From positions 1 to 30,594 of the forward strand of contig CAKTGQ010000024.1 in assembly GCA_934561555.1 (NCBI GenBank): DNA of 30,594 nt, written 5' to 3'. Every line of letters starts with the position of its first letter. Position 1 is the first letter of the stretch. A program made the translations under genes and the position numbers. The notes under the pieces are model-generated. The model saw only the letters and a list, made by a program, of their open reading frames with translations. It was not told where the DNA came from and did no database searches. Source of the stretch: an uncultured Faecalibacterium sp. Lineage in GTDB: Bacteria; Bacillota; Clostridia; Oscillospirales; Ruminococcaceae. Of the stretch, positions 24,623-30,594 are shown in pieces.

Positions 24623-24662
24623 AAAAAGGGCTCCCGGAGTGCCTGCAAACGCTCCGGGAGCC
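24623..24662 (-). terminator. Rho-independent terminator of rlmH
   Basis: A perfect 11-base-pair stem (GGCTCCCGGAG with CTCCGGGAGCC, loop of 12) is followed by CTTTTTGC on the minus strand, 13 bases after the stop codon. Confidence 0.9.
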
Positions 24663-24674
24663 AGAAATGATCCT

Positions 24675-25160
24675 TTACTTGTGGTACTTCATGCCTGCAT
24701 TGATGGTGCAGGCGCGGTAGATCTGCTCGGTGAGCACCAGCCGTGCCAGCTGATGGGGCATGGTGATGCGTCCCATGCTGAACTTGAGGGCTGCGACCTT
24801 TTTCACCTCATCGGACAGGCCGTGGGACGAGCCGATGACAAAAGCCACATCCCCTGCCCCGCTGCCGGCGCGCTGCGCCAGAAACTGCGCCAGCTCGTCG
24901 GAGGAGATCTGCTTGCCCTCGATGCACATGGCCACGATGGCAGCACCCTTGCGCACATTAGAAAGGATGGCTTTTCCCTCCTTATCCAACGCTTTTTTCA
25001 CTACGGCGTCCGAGGCGTTTTTCTCCTCGATCTTTTCCTCCGGCAGTTCAATGATGCGGAAGGCGGCAAAGGCCGCCAGACGCTTCTGGTACTCTGCCAC
25101 GCCCTCGGCAAAATATTTGGCGTTCAGCTTGCCCACACAGATCAGGTCGATATTTTGCAT
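24675..25160 (-). CDS. rlmH: 23S rRNA (pseudouridine-1915-N3)-methyltransferase
   Basis: This 161-residue SPOUT-fold enzyme methylates pseudouridine 1915 in helix 69 of 23S rRNA, using S-adenosylmethionine, on assembled 70S ribosomes. The knotted cofactor site is visible as FVIGSSHGLSDEVK (about residues 113-126) and the C-terminal signature as MPHQLARLVLTEQIYRA, ending in the conserved MKYHK. The length matches the family (about 155-160). The start (MQNIDLICVGKL) is the typical RlmH N-terminus, with AAAGAGGAAG shortly upstream. It stands alone between the kinase pair and the topoisomerase genes. Confidence 0.95.
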   Translation of the reverse strand: MQNIDLICVGKLNAKYFAEGVAEYQKRLAAFAAFRIIELPEEKIEEKNASDAVVKKALDKEGKAILSNVRKGAAIVAMCIEGKQISSDELAQFLAQRAGSGAGDVAFVIGSSHGLSDEVKKVAALKFSMGRITMPHQLARLVLTEQIYRACTINAGMKYHK

Positions 25161-25244
25161 GAATGCTTCCTCTTTTCAGGATAAACGATTTGAAATTGTC
25201 TCCGCTTCGCTCTGACAATAACAGCGGAAAATTTTTTATAATTT

Positions 25245-25285
25245 GTAACTCCGAAACGACTGCGGTCGTTTCGGAGTTACTTTTT
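25245..25285 (+). terminator. Perfect 16-bp tetraloop hairpin, plus-strand terminator-like
   Basis: GTAACTCCGAAACGAC (25245-25260) pairs perfectly with 25265-25280 around the loop TGCG, and TTTTT follows on the plus strand. No plus-strand gene lies upstream, and the minus-strand continuation is A-rich rather than T-rich. It may stop antisense transcription into the topoisomerase gene, or be part of a repeat unit with the element at 25308-25420. Confidence 0.55.
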
Positions 25286-25307
25286 CACGGGAGGGGACTT
25301 TTCGGAA

Positions 25308-25420
25308 AGGCGGCGGGGAGTTTCCTGAGCAAATTCCGGCGAAGTGGGGCCCCGGTGCGCAGCACTGGGGCGGAACAGGGGGTTCCGGACTCATTTGCGA
25401 AGGAAAGCTCCCCGCTGCCT
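25308..25420. repeat. Large imperfect inverted repeat with inner stems, between parC and rlmH
   Basis: The ends pair over about 30 bases: AGGCGGCGGGGAG, TTTCCT, GCAAAT and CCGG on the left match the right arm in the same order with few mismatches. Inside lie a 9-bp stem (CCCCGGTGC with GCACTGGGG, loop GCA) and a small stem GGAAC/GTTCC. It starts five bases beyond the parC stop. It could be a dispersed repeat, a 3' UTR structure or a small RNA. No protein is supported here. Confidence 0.6.
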
Positions 25421-25425
25421 GCCAA

Positions 25426-27675
25426 TCAAAGCAGGCTCATCTGCTCGCCCTCGTCCTCGGCGCGGATCAGCGCACCGGTGGCGGGCAGGCTGCGTACACG
25501 GTAGCGGTGGGGGTTAGCCAGTTCCAAGGTATCCGCCGACACCACCGAGGTGATGGTCTGGTTCTTTTTCAGGGTGACCACCGCCACGCCCTGACTGTCG
25601 CGGGTGGTCTTGGCTGCGATCTGCGCCGTACCCACCAGCAGCATCCGGCTGGCGCTGGTGCGGATGGCAAGCTCGGTCTCTTCCGGCAGGTAAAGCATCA
25701 TGGCCAGCGGTTCTTTATCGCTGTACGCCTTCAGCAGCTTGCGGCGGTTCTGCTTGGTGGCATAGGAGCCGAGCGGGATCTTCGCGCACTTGCCGCTGGC
25801 AAAGAAGAACAGCATAAAGCCGCTGTAATCGCCGGTGATGACCATGCTCAGCACATTTTCGCCCTCGTCCATGCCCAGCCGTCCCGGGATGAAGATGCCC
25901 ATCTGCGCTACCTTGCCGTCCTCCAGCTCTGCCAGACGCACCTTGTACACCTGCTGTTTGTCGGTAAAGAACAGTGCCTCCACATTGTTGCGGGTCTCCA
26001 GCTGCTGGATGATCTCGTCGCCCTCCTTCAGCTTGTGGGCACCGGCGGTGCGCAGGCTCTGAGGCGGGATCTTTTTAAAGTAGCCCTCCCGGGTAAAGAA
26101 CACGGTCACCGGGTAGTCCGGCACGGTTTCCTCCTCGGCGGCAGCATCCTCTTCCGGCAGGTCGTACAAAATTTCGCTGCAACGGGGCTTGCCGTATTTT
26201 TTCGCTACATCGTTCAGTTCATTGATAATGATGCGGCGGATGCGGGCAGGTTTTGCCAGCACATCGTTCAGGTCGGCAATGTCCTTTTCCAGCTGCTCGA
26301 TCTCGCCGGTGCGCTTGAGGATGTATTCCCGGTTCAAATGGCGCAGCTTGATCTCTGCCACATAGTCTGCCTGCACTTCGTCAATGCCAAAGCCGATCAT
26401 CAGGTTAGGCACCACCTCGGTCTCCTCCTCGGTGGTGCGGATGATATGGATGGCCTTGTCGATATCCAGCAGGATGGCGGCCAGACCCTGCAGCAGATGC
26501 AGCCGCTTTTCCTTGCCGTGCAGATCGTAGTAGGTGCGGCGGCGCACGCACTCGACACGGAAGGCCGTCCACTCCTTCAAGATCTCCCGCACGCCCATGA
26601 CCCGGGGCTGACCGGACACCAGAATGTTGAAGTTACAGCTGAAGCTGTCCTCCAGCGGGGTAGCCTTGAAGAGTTTTGCCATCAGCTTGTCGGCATCCAC
26701 GCCGCGCTTGAGATCCAGCGTCAGCTTCAGGCCGTTCAGGTCGGTCTCATCGCGCATATCGCTGATTTCCTTGACCTTACCGGTCTTGACCAGCTCCGCG
26801 ATCTTGTCCATGATGGCCTCCACCGTGGTGGTGGGCGGGATCTGGGTGACCTCGATCATATTTTCGCCGGGCACCGCATTGTAGCGGGCGCGCACCTTTA
26901 CGCTGCCGCGGCCGTTCTCGTAAATTTCACGCATCTGCGCTTCATCGTACAGAATCTGACCGCCGCCCACAAAGTCCGGGGCGGGCATGGTGGTGCCGAT
27001 ATCGTGGTGCTCGTCCTTCATCAGCGCCACGGTGGTGGCGCACAGCTCTGCCAGATTGAAGGAGCAGATATTGCAGGCCATGCCCACCGCGATGCCCAGC
27101 GTATTGTTTGCCAGAATGGTGGGGAAAGTGACCGGCAGCAGAGTAGGCTCAGTGGTGGTGCTGTCGTAGTTAGGCACAAAGTCCACCGTTTCTTTGTCGA
27201 TATCCCGGAACAGCTCCTCGCACACGCCTTCCAGCTTTGCTTCGGTATAGCGGGCGGCAGCGCAGGACATATCCCGGCTGTACGCCTTGCCAAAGTTGCC
27301 CTTGCTGTCCACAAAGGGCACCAGCAGGCTCTCGTTGCCGCGGCCCATGCGCACCATGGTGTCGTAGATGGCGGCATCGCCGTGGGGGTTCAGGTGCATG
27401 GTGCTGCCTACGATGTTGGCGGACTTGGTGCGTGCGCCCTTGAGCAGCCCCATCTCGTACATGGTGTACAGCAGCTTGCGGTGCGCCGGCTTGAAGCCGT
27501 CGATCTCCGGCAAAGCGCGGCTGACGATGACGCTCATGGCGTAGGGCATATAGTTGGTTTCCAGCGTGCGGGTAATGGGGTCCTCCAGCACACTGCCTGC
27601 GTTTAAGATTTCAACGCCGTCGCCCAGCTGCGGGCGCACCGGCTTTAAGGTTTTCTTGGTCGATTTTTTTGCCAT
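25426..27675 (-). CDS. parC: DNA topoisomerase IV subunit A-type protein
   Basis: This 749-residue GyrA/ParC-family subunit makes the double-strand DNA break of a type II topoisomerase. The catalytic tyrosine is Y143, preceded by R142 (AARYTEAKL). The quinolone-determining region reads NPHGDAAIYDTMVRM, with A101 at the position of GyrA Ser83 and D105 at that of Asp87. The gate and coiled-coil regions follow (about 330-470), and a short C-terminal beta domain lacks an obvious GyrA box (QRRGGKG). Together with the short length, this points to topoisomerase IV rather than gyrase. It lies 139 bases after parE on the same strand, the usual pairing. The clostridial forms diverge from E. coli ParC, so parC is a functional label. 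ATGAGGAAACACA precedes the start. Confidence 0.87.
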   Translation of the reverse strand: MAKKSTKKTLKPVRPQLGDGVEILNAGSVLEDPITRTLETNYMPYAMSVIVSRALPEIDGFKPAHRKLLYTMYEMGLLKGARTKSANIVGSTMHLNPHGDAAIYDTMVRMGRGNESLLVPFVDSKGNFGKAYSRDMSCAAARYTEAKLEGVCEELFRDIDKETVDFVPNYDSTTTEPTLLPVTFPTILANNTLGIAVGMACNICSFNLAELCATTVALMKDEHHDIGTTMPAPDFVGGGQILYDEAQMREIYENGRGSVKVRARYNAVPGENMIEVTQIPPTTTVEAIMDKIAELVKTGKVKEISDMRDETDLNGLKLTLDLKRGVDADKLMAKLFKATPLEDSFSCNFNILVSGQPRVMGVREILKEWTAFRVECVRRRTYYDLHGKEKRLHLLQGLAAILLDIDKAIHIIRTTEEETEVVPNLMIGFGIDEVQADYVAEIKLRHLNREYILKRTGEIEQLEKDIADLNDVLAKPARIRRIIINELNDVAKKYGKPRCSEILYDLPEEDAAAEEETVPDYPVTVFFTREGYFKKIPPQSLRTAGAHKLKEGDEIIQQLETRNNVEALFFTDKQQVYKVRLAELEDGKVAQMGIFIPGRLGMDEGENVLSMVITGDYSGFMLFFFASGKCAKIPLGSYATKQNRRKLLKAYSDKEPLAMMLYLPEETELAIRTSASRMLLVGTAQIAAKTTRDSQGVAVVTLKKNQTITSVVSADTLELANPHRYRVRSLPATGALIRAEDEGEQMSLL

Positions 27676-27767
27676 TGTGTTTCCTCATACTGTCCAGAGG
27701 CCGTGTTTCGGGCTTTTGGGGGAGCATTGCTGCCGCCCGCGCCCTCATCCGGCTCGTAAACTCGCCA

Positions 27768-27789
27768 CCTTCCCCCGTCCGGGGGAAGG
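27768..27789. repeat. Palindromic repeat-like hairpin between parE and parC
   Basis: CCTTCCCCC pairs with GGGGGAAGG around GTCC. With its flanks (GCCCTCATCC before, CGCCA directly before, TTTGGCACGG after) it resembles, from memory, a dispersed intergenic repeat of gut Clostridia. There is no other copy in this window. Confidence 0.5.
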
Positions 27790-27814
27790 CTTTGGCACGG
27801 TATCGTTCTGTTTA

Positions 27815-29806
27815 TCAGGACACGTCCAGATCATCCAGATACTCTGCGCCGTGCTGGGCGATATGCTCCTTGCGGCCTGCCAGATTGTCGCCCAGCAGGA
27901 TATCAAACACCTGCGCGGTCTGCACCACATCGGTGGGCATCACTTTGATCAGGCGGCGGCTCTCCGGGTTCATGGTGGTCAGCCACATCATCTCGGGGTC
28001 GTTCTCGCCCAAGCCTTTGGAGCGCTGGATGGTATATTTTTTGTCCCCGATCTTCTCCAGAAAAGCGGCCTTTTCCGGCTCGGTATAAGCAAAATAAGTG
28101 CGGTCCTTCGTGGTGATCTCGTACAAAGGCGACTCCGCGATATATACATAGCCCTTATTGATCAGGGTGGGGGTAAGGCGGTAGAGCATGGTCAGCACAA
28201 GGGTGCGGATCTGGTAGCCGTCCACATCGGCATCGGTACAGATGACGATCTTGTTGAACCGCAGGTTTTCGAGGTTAAAGGTAGCCAGTTCCTTGTTGTG
28301 CTTGCCGCCCAGCTCCACGCCGCAGCCCATCACCTTGATAAGATCCACGATGACGTCCGACTTGAAGATGCGGGCATAATCTGCCTTCAGGCAGTTCAGA
28401 ATCTTGCCGCGGATGGGCATGATGGCCTGATATTCACTGTCCCGGCTGGACTTGACCGCACCCATAGCCGAGTCGCCCTCCACGATATACAGCTCGCGGC
28501 GGGCGGCGTCCCGGGTGCGGCAGTCCACGAACTTCTGCACGCGGTTGGCCAGGTCGATCTGCGTGGAGAGCGTCTTTTTGATGCTCTGTCGCGTTTTTTC
28601 CGCGTGCTCGCGGCTCTGCTTGTTCACCAGCACCTGCTGGCAGATCTTCTGGGCTTCCTCCGGCTTTTCCAGAAAATACACTTCCAGATAATGCTTGAGG
28701 AAGTCGGTCATGGCCTGCGAGACAAATTTATTGGTGATGGCCTTTTTGGTCTGGTTCTCGTAGCTGGTGCGGGTGGAAAAGCTGGAGGACACATACACCA
28801 GACAGTCCTGCACATCCTGAAAGCTGATGGCACTCTCGCCCTTTTTATACAGATTCTTTTCCTTCAGGTACTTGTTGATCTGGTAAACAAAGGCGGTGCG
28901 CACCGCGTGCTCCGGGCTGCCGCCGTGTTCCAGCCACGAAGAGTTGTGGTAGTATTCCAGCAGCTGTACCTTATTAGAGAAACAAAAAGCCGCACTCATG
29001 CGCACCTTGTAGTCCGGCTGGTCCTCGCGGTCCCGGCCCACAGCCTCGCTCTCGCAGCCGAACACGGGGGTCAGGGTGTCCTCCCCTGCTACTTCTGCCA
29101 CATAATCTGCGATGCCGTTCTGGTAGCACCAGCTTTCGTGCCACGGCTTGCCGGTGGCGGGGTCTTTTTCCTTTTCATCGGTAAAGTTGAGGGTAAGCCC
29201 GGCGTTGACCACGGCCTGACGGCGCAGCACATCCTTATAGTAGCTGCCGGGCACGTCGATATCAGTAAAAACCTCGTCGTCCGGCTTCCAGTGGATGATG
29301 CTGCCGGTGCGGCGTCCCTTGTAGGGCTCCTTTTGCAGGCCGCCCACGTTCTCACCCTTTTTAAAGTCCAGATGGTAGTGGCAGCCGTCACGGTAGATAT
29401 CGGCGGTCATCCATGCCGAGGCGTACTGGGTGGCGCACAGACCCAGACCGTTCAGGCCAAGGCTGAACTCGTAGTTATCCTCGCCCTCGCCGTACTTGCC
29501 GCCCGCGTACATCTCGCAGAACAGCAGCTCCCAGTTGAAGCGTCCCTCGCCGTTGTTCCAGTCCACGGGCATACCGCGGCCAAAGTCCTCCACGATGACG
29601 CTGCCGTCCTTGCAGCGGGTCACGTTGATGGTATCGCCATGGCCATCGCGGGCTTCGTCGATAGAGTTGGACACGATCTCAAAGATCGAGTGGGCACAGC
29701 CCTCCACGCCGTCCGAGCCAAAGATGACCGCCGGGCGCTTGCGCACACGGTCGGCGCCCTTTAACGAGGTAATGCTCTCGTTGCCATATTCCTGTTTTTT
29801 TGCCAT
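27815..29806 (-). CDS. parE: DNA topoisomerase IV subunit B-type protein
   Basis: This 663-residue GyrB/ParE-family ATPase subunit has the GHKL site (EIVSNSIDEARDGHG, EDFGRGMPVD and the lid GLNGLGLCATQY, residues about 43-130). The transducer domain follows, and the Toprim domain carries YIVEGDSAMGAVKSS (about 417-431) and ICTDADVDGYQIRTL, which hold the metal-binding Glu and Asp residues. The length fits ParE or clostridial GyrB without the long insert of proteobacterial GyrB. Being followed by the parC-type gene supports topoisomerase IV, which unlinks replicated chromosomes. The start has GGGAGGAGC close upstream, and a strong promoter lies at 29939-29967. Confidence 0.9.
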   Translation of the reverse strand: MAKKQEYGNESITSLKGADRVRKRPAVIFGSDGVEGCAHSIFEIVSNSIDEARDGHGDTINVTRCKDGSVIVEDFGRGMPVDWNNGEGRFNWELLFCEMYAGGKYGEGEDNYEFSLGLNGLGLCATQYASAWMTADIYRDGCHYHLDFKKGENVGGLQKEPYKGRRTGSIIHWKPDDEVFTDIDVPGSYYKDVLRRQAVVNAGLTLNFTDEKEKDPATGKPWHESWCYQNGIADYVAEVAGEDTLTPVFGCESEAVGRDREDQPDYKVRMSAAFCFSNKVQLLEYYHNSSWLEHGGSPEHAVRTAFVYQINKYLKEKNLYKKGESAISFQDVQDCLVYVSSSFSTRTSYENQTKKAITNKFVSQAMTDFLKHYLEVYFLEKPEEAQKICQQVLVNKQSREHAEKTRQSIKKTLSTQIDLANRVQKFVDCRTRDAARRELYIVEGDSAMGAVKSSRDSEYQAIMPIRGKILNCLKADYARIFKSDVIVDLIKVMGCGVELGGKHNKELATFNLENLRFNKIVICTDADVDGYQIRTLVLTMLYRLTPTLINKGYVYIAESPLYEITTKDRTYFAYTEPEKAAFLEKIGDKKYTIQRSKGLGENDPEMMWLTTMNPESRRLIKVMPTDVVQTAQVFDILLGDNLAGRKEHIAQHGAEYLDDLDVS

Positions 29807-29886
29807 GCTGCTCCTCCCGGCCCGCCGCAGCCGTGCCGCGCAGACCGTCCTGTAATCAAAGCAAGCGCCTGCCCTTTCTATTATAT

Positions 29887-29908
29887 AAGAAATATAACAG
29901 TATTTCTT
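29887..29908. promoter_or_regulatory. Inverted repeat in the parE leader
   Basis: AAGAAATA and TATTTCTT flank six bases, downstream of the parE promoter on the minus strand and next to a second TATAAT-like element (in TTATATAATAG). It could be an operator or part of a second promoter. The evidence is only the symmetry. Confidence 0.3.
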
Positions 29909-29938
29909 AGGGCATAAGCGCCTGTGTTCTTTTCTTTT

Positions 29939-29967
29939 ATTAAACCATAGGTTGTAAAACTTGTCAA
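29939..29967 (-). promoter_or_regulatory. Promoter of the parE-parC operon
   Basis: On the minus strand, a perfect TTGACA (29967-29962) and TTTAAT (29944-29939) have a 17-base spacer, about 130 bases before the parE start. The rest of the gap up to 30098 holds only a small GTGCCG/CGGCAC hairpin at 29989-30005. Confidence 0.82.
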
Positions 29968-30098
29968 ATATTCTTTCTATCTTTCCCGGTGCCGCCCTCC
30001 GGCACGAAAACCGCGAAAAAAGTCGTTCTTATTTTGTGCGCAGAGCCGTCAAAAAACAAAAACTTTTCAATTTTTTCAAAAAAGTTTGCATTTACCCC

Positions 30099-30126
30099 TT
30101 TACAAAATCGAAATTTCAGGTATAAT
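30099..30126 (+). promoter_or_regulatory. Promoter of the tRNA cluster
   Basis: TTTACA at 30099-30104 and a perfect TATAAT at 30121-30126 have a 16-base spacer. The transcript would start about ten bases before tRNA-Phe. Confidence 0.82.
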
Positions 30127-30142
30127 AATCATCGTCCGGTGC

Positions 30143-30218
30143 GCCTCTGTAGCTCAGTCGGTAGAGCAGGGGACTGAAAATCCCCGTGTCATTGGTTCGA
30201 TTCCGATCGGAGGCACCA
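30143..30218 (+). tRNA. tRNA-Phe (anticodon GAA)
   Basis: The 76-base gene has acceptor GCCTCTG with CGGAGGC, anticodon stem GGGGA/TCCCC around CTGAAAA, a TTCGATT T loop and an encoded CCA. It is first in a four-gene cluster. Confidence 0.96.
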
Positions 30219-30224
30219 CGTCGA

Positions 30225-30244
30225 GGAAACCCGTCAGGGTTTCC
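30225..30244 (+). other. Spacer hairpin between tRNA-Phe and tRNA-Gly
   Basis: GGAAACCC pairs perfectly with GGGTTTCC around GTCA. No T-run follows, so it is probably a processing or stability element, not a terminator. Confidence 0.55.
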
Positions 30245-30250
30245 CAATAT

Positions 30251-30326
30251 GCGGCCGTAGCTCATCTGGTAGAGCGCCACCTTGCCAAGGTGGAGGTAGC
30301 GAGTTCGAGCCTCGTCGGCCGCTCCA
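30251..30326 (+). tRNA. tRNA-Gly (anticodon GCC), copy 1
   Basis: The 76-base gene has acceptor GCGGCCG/CGGCCGC, anticodon stem CCACC/GGTGG around TTGCCAA, and an encoded CCA. It is identical to the copy at 30519-30594. Confidence 0.96.
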
Positions 30327-30330
30327 TTAA

Positions 30331-30350
30331 GGAGCAGCATTAGTTGCTCC
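30331..30350 (+). other. Spacer hairpin between tRNA-Gly and tRNA-Asp
   Basis: GGAGCA pairs with TGCTCC around an eight-base loop, without a following T-run. Confidence 0.5.
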
Positions 30351-30355
30351 GGTAT

Positions 30356-30432
30356 GGCCCGGTAGCTCAGTTGGTTAGAGCACCAGCCTGTCACGCTGGG
30401 GGTCGTCGGTTCGAGCCCGATCCGGGTCGCCA
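30356..30432 (+). tRNA. tRNA-Asp (anticodon GTC)
   Basis: The 77-base gene has acceptor GGCCCGG with CCGGGTC (one G-T pair), discriminator G73, anticodon stem CCAGC/GCTGG around CTGTCAC, and an encoded CCA. Confidence 0.96.
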
Positions 30433-30436
30433 CCAA

Positions 30437-30452
30437 GAAAGCGCAAGCTTTC
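30437..30452 (+). other. Spacer hairpin after tRNA-Asp
   Basis: GAAAGC pairs with GCTTTC around the tetraloop GCAA (a stable GNRA loop), without a T-run. Confidence 0.55.
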
Positions 30453-30492
30453 ACCTACTTTGAAACTTGTTTTCAGGGCATCAGAAATGATG

Positions 30493-30512
30493 GGTGCAAG
30501 GTAAAATGCACC
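30493..30512 (+). other. Spacer hairpin before the second tRNA-Gly
   Basis: GGTGCA pairs with TGCACC around an eight-base loop, six bases before the tRNA. Confidence 0.5.
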
Positions 30513-30518
30513 GAATAT

Positions 30519-30594
30519 GCGGCCGTAGCTCATCTGGTAGAGCGCCACCTTGCCAAGGTGGAGGTAGCGAGTTCGAGCCTCGTCGGCCGCTCCA
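30519..30594 (+). tRNA. tRNA-Gly (anticodon GCC), copy 2
   Basis: This gene is identical over all 76 bases to the copy at 30251-30326 and complete up to its CCA, which is the last base of the window. The cluster may continue to the right. Confidence 0.96.

Noticed and set aside
25507..29764. Long plus-strand open frames opposite parC and parE
   Set aside because: They lack recognisable domains and start signals, and are explained by base composition of the topoisomerase genes.
30086..30454. Short open frames crossing the tRNA cluster on both strands
   Set aside because: They are translations of tRNA cloverleaves, a common false call.
1..30594. CRISPR array, rRNA operon, insertion sequence or prophage genes
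   Set aside because: No regularly spaced repeats, rRNA segments, transposases or phage structural genes were seen.

Overview
The window looks like a stretch of chromosome from a Gram-positive anaerobic gut Firmicute, most likely Faecalibacterium or a close Oscillospiraceae relative. This is judged from the GC-rich coding style, the single-chain glycyl-tRNA synthetase, the GGGtGRT/NifU-like pair, the flavinylated extracellular reductase and the clostridial-type second type II topoisomerase. I could run no search, so the genus is an inference. Most genes lie on the minus strand.

Left end (1 to about 3330): the tail of an integrative/conjugative element. It carries a MobC-like relaxosome protein, a MOBP relaxase resembling that of Tn1549-type elements, a ParB-domain protein whose gene contains a perfect 33-base palindrome, and a small TTG-started gene that runs into a terminator. 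Next (3337 to about 5270) comes a distinctly AT-rich two-gene cargo operon on the minus strand. I read it as a toxin-antitoxin/anti-phage module in which a viroplasmin-type RNase H is fused to an RnlA-like HEPN RNase, followed by an RnlB-like antitoxin. It lies next to the 3' end of a tRNA-Pro(GGG) gene, a typical integration site. This is the most interesting item in the window.

Core chromosome from 5465: tRNA-Pro with its own promoter and terminator. Upstream of it on the same strand is an operon for a MacA-like adaptor, a MacB-like ATPase and permease, an SLH-domain surface protein and ComF. Then come a NusG-domain-II protein with a secreted FMN/FAD reductase, and the GGGtGRT protein with its NifU-like partner behind a long foldable leader. 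An OFA-type MFS transporter diverges from hisS, which has a near-consensus promoter and a terminator.

Right part: glyS, an overlapping pair of a solute-binding lipoprotein and a hybrid sensor kinase with no transporter beside it, rlmH, and the parE-parC topoisomerase pair. Two structured or repeat-like elements sit in the gaps around parC. The window ends in a plus-strand tRNA cluster (Phe, Gly, Asp, Gly) with a strong promoter and a small perfect hairpin in every spacer. Many long antisense open frames over the GC-rich genes were judged to be shadows.
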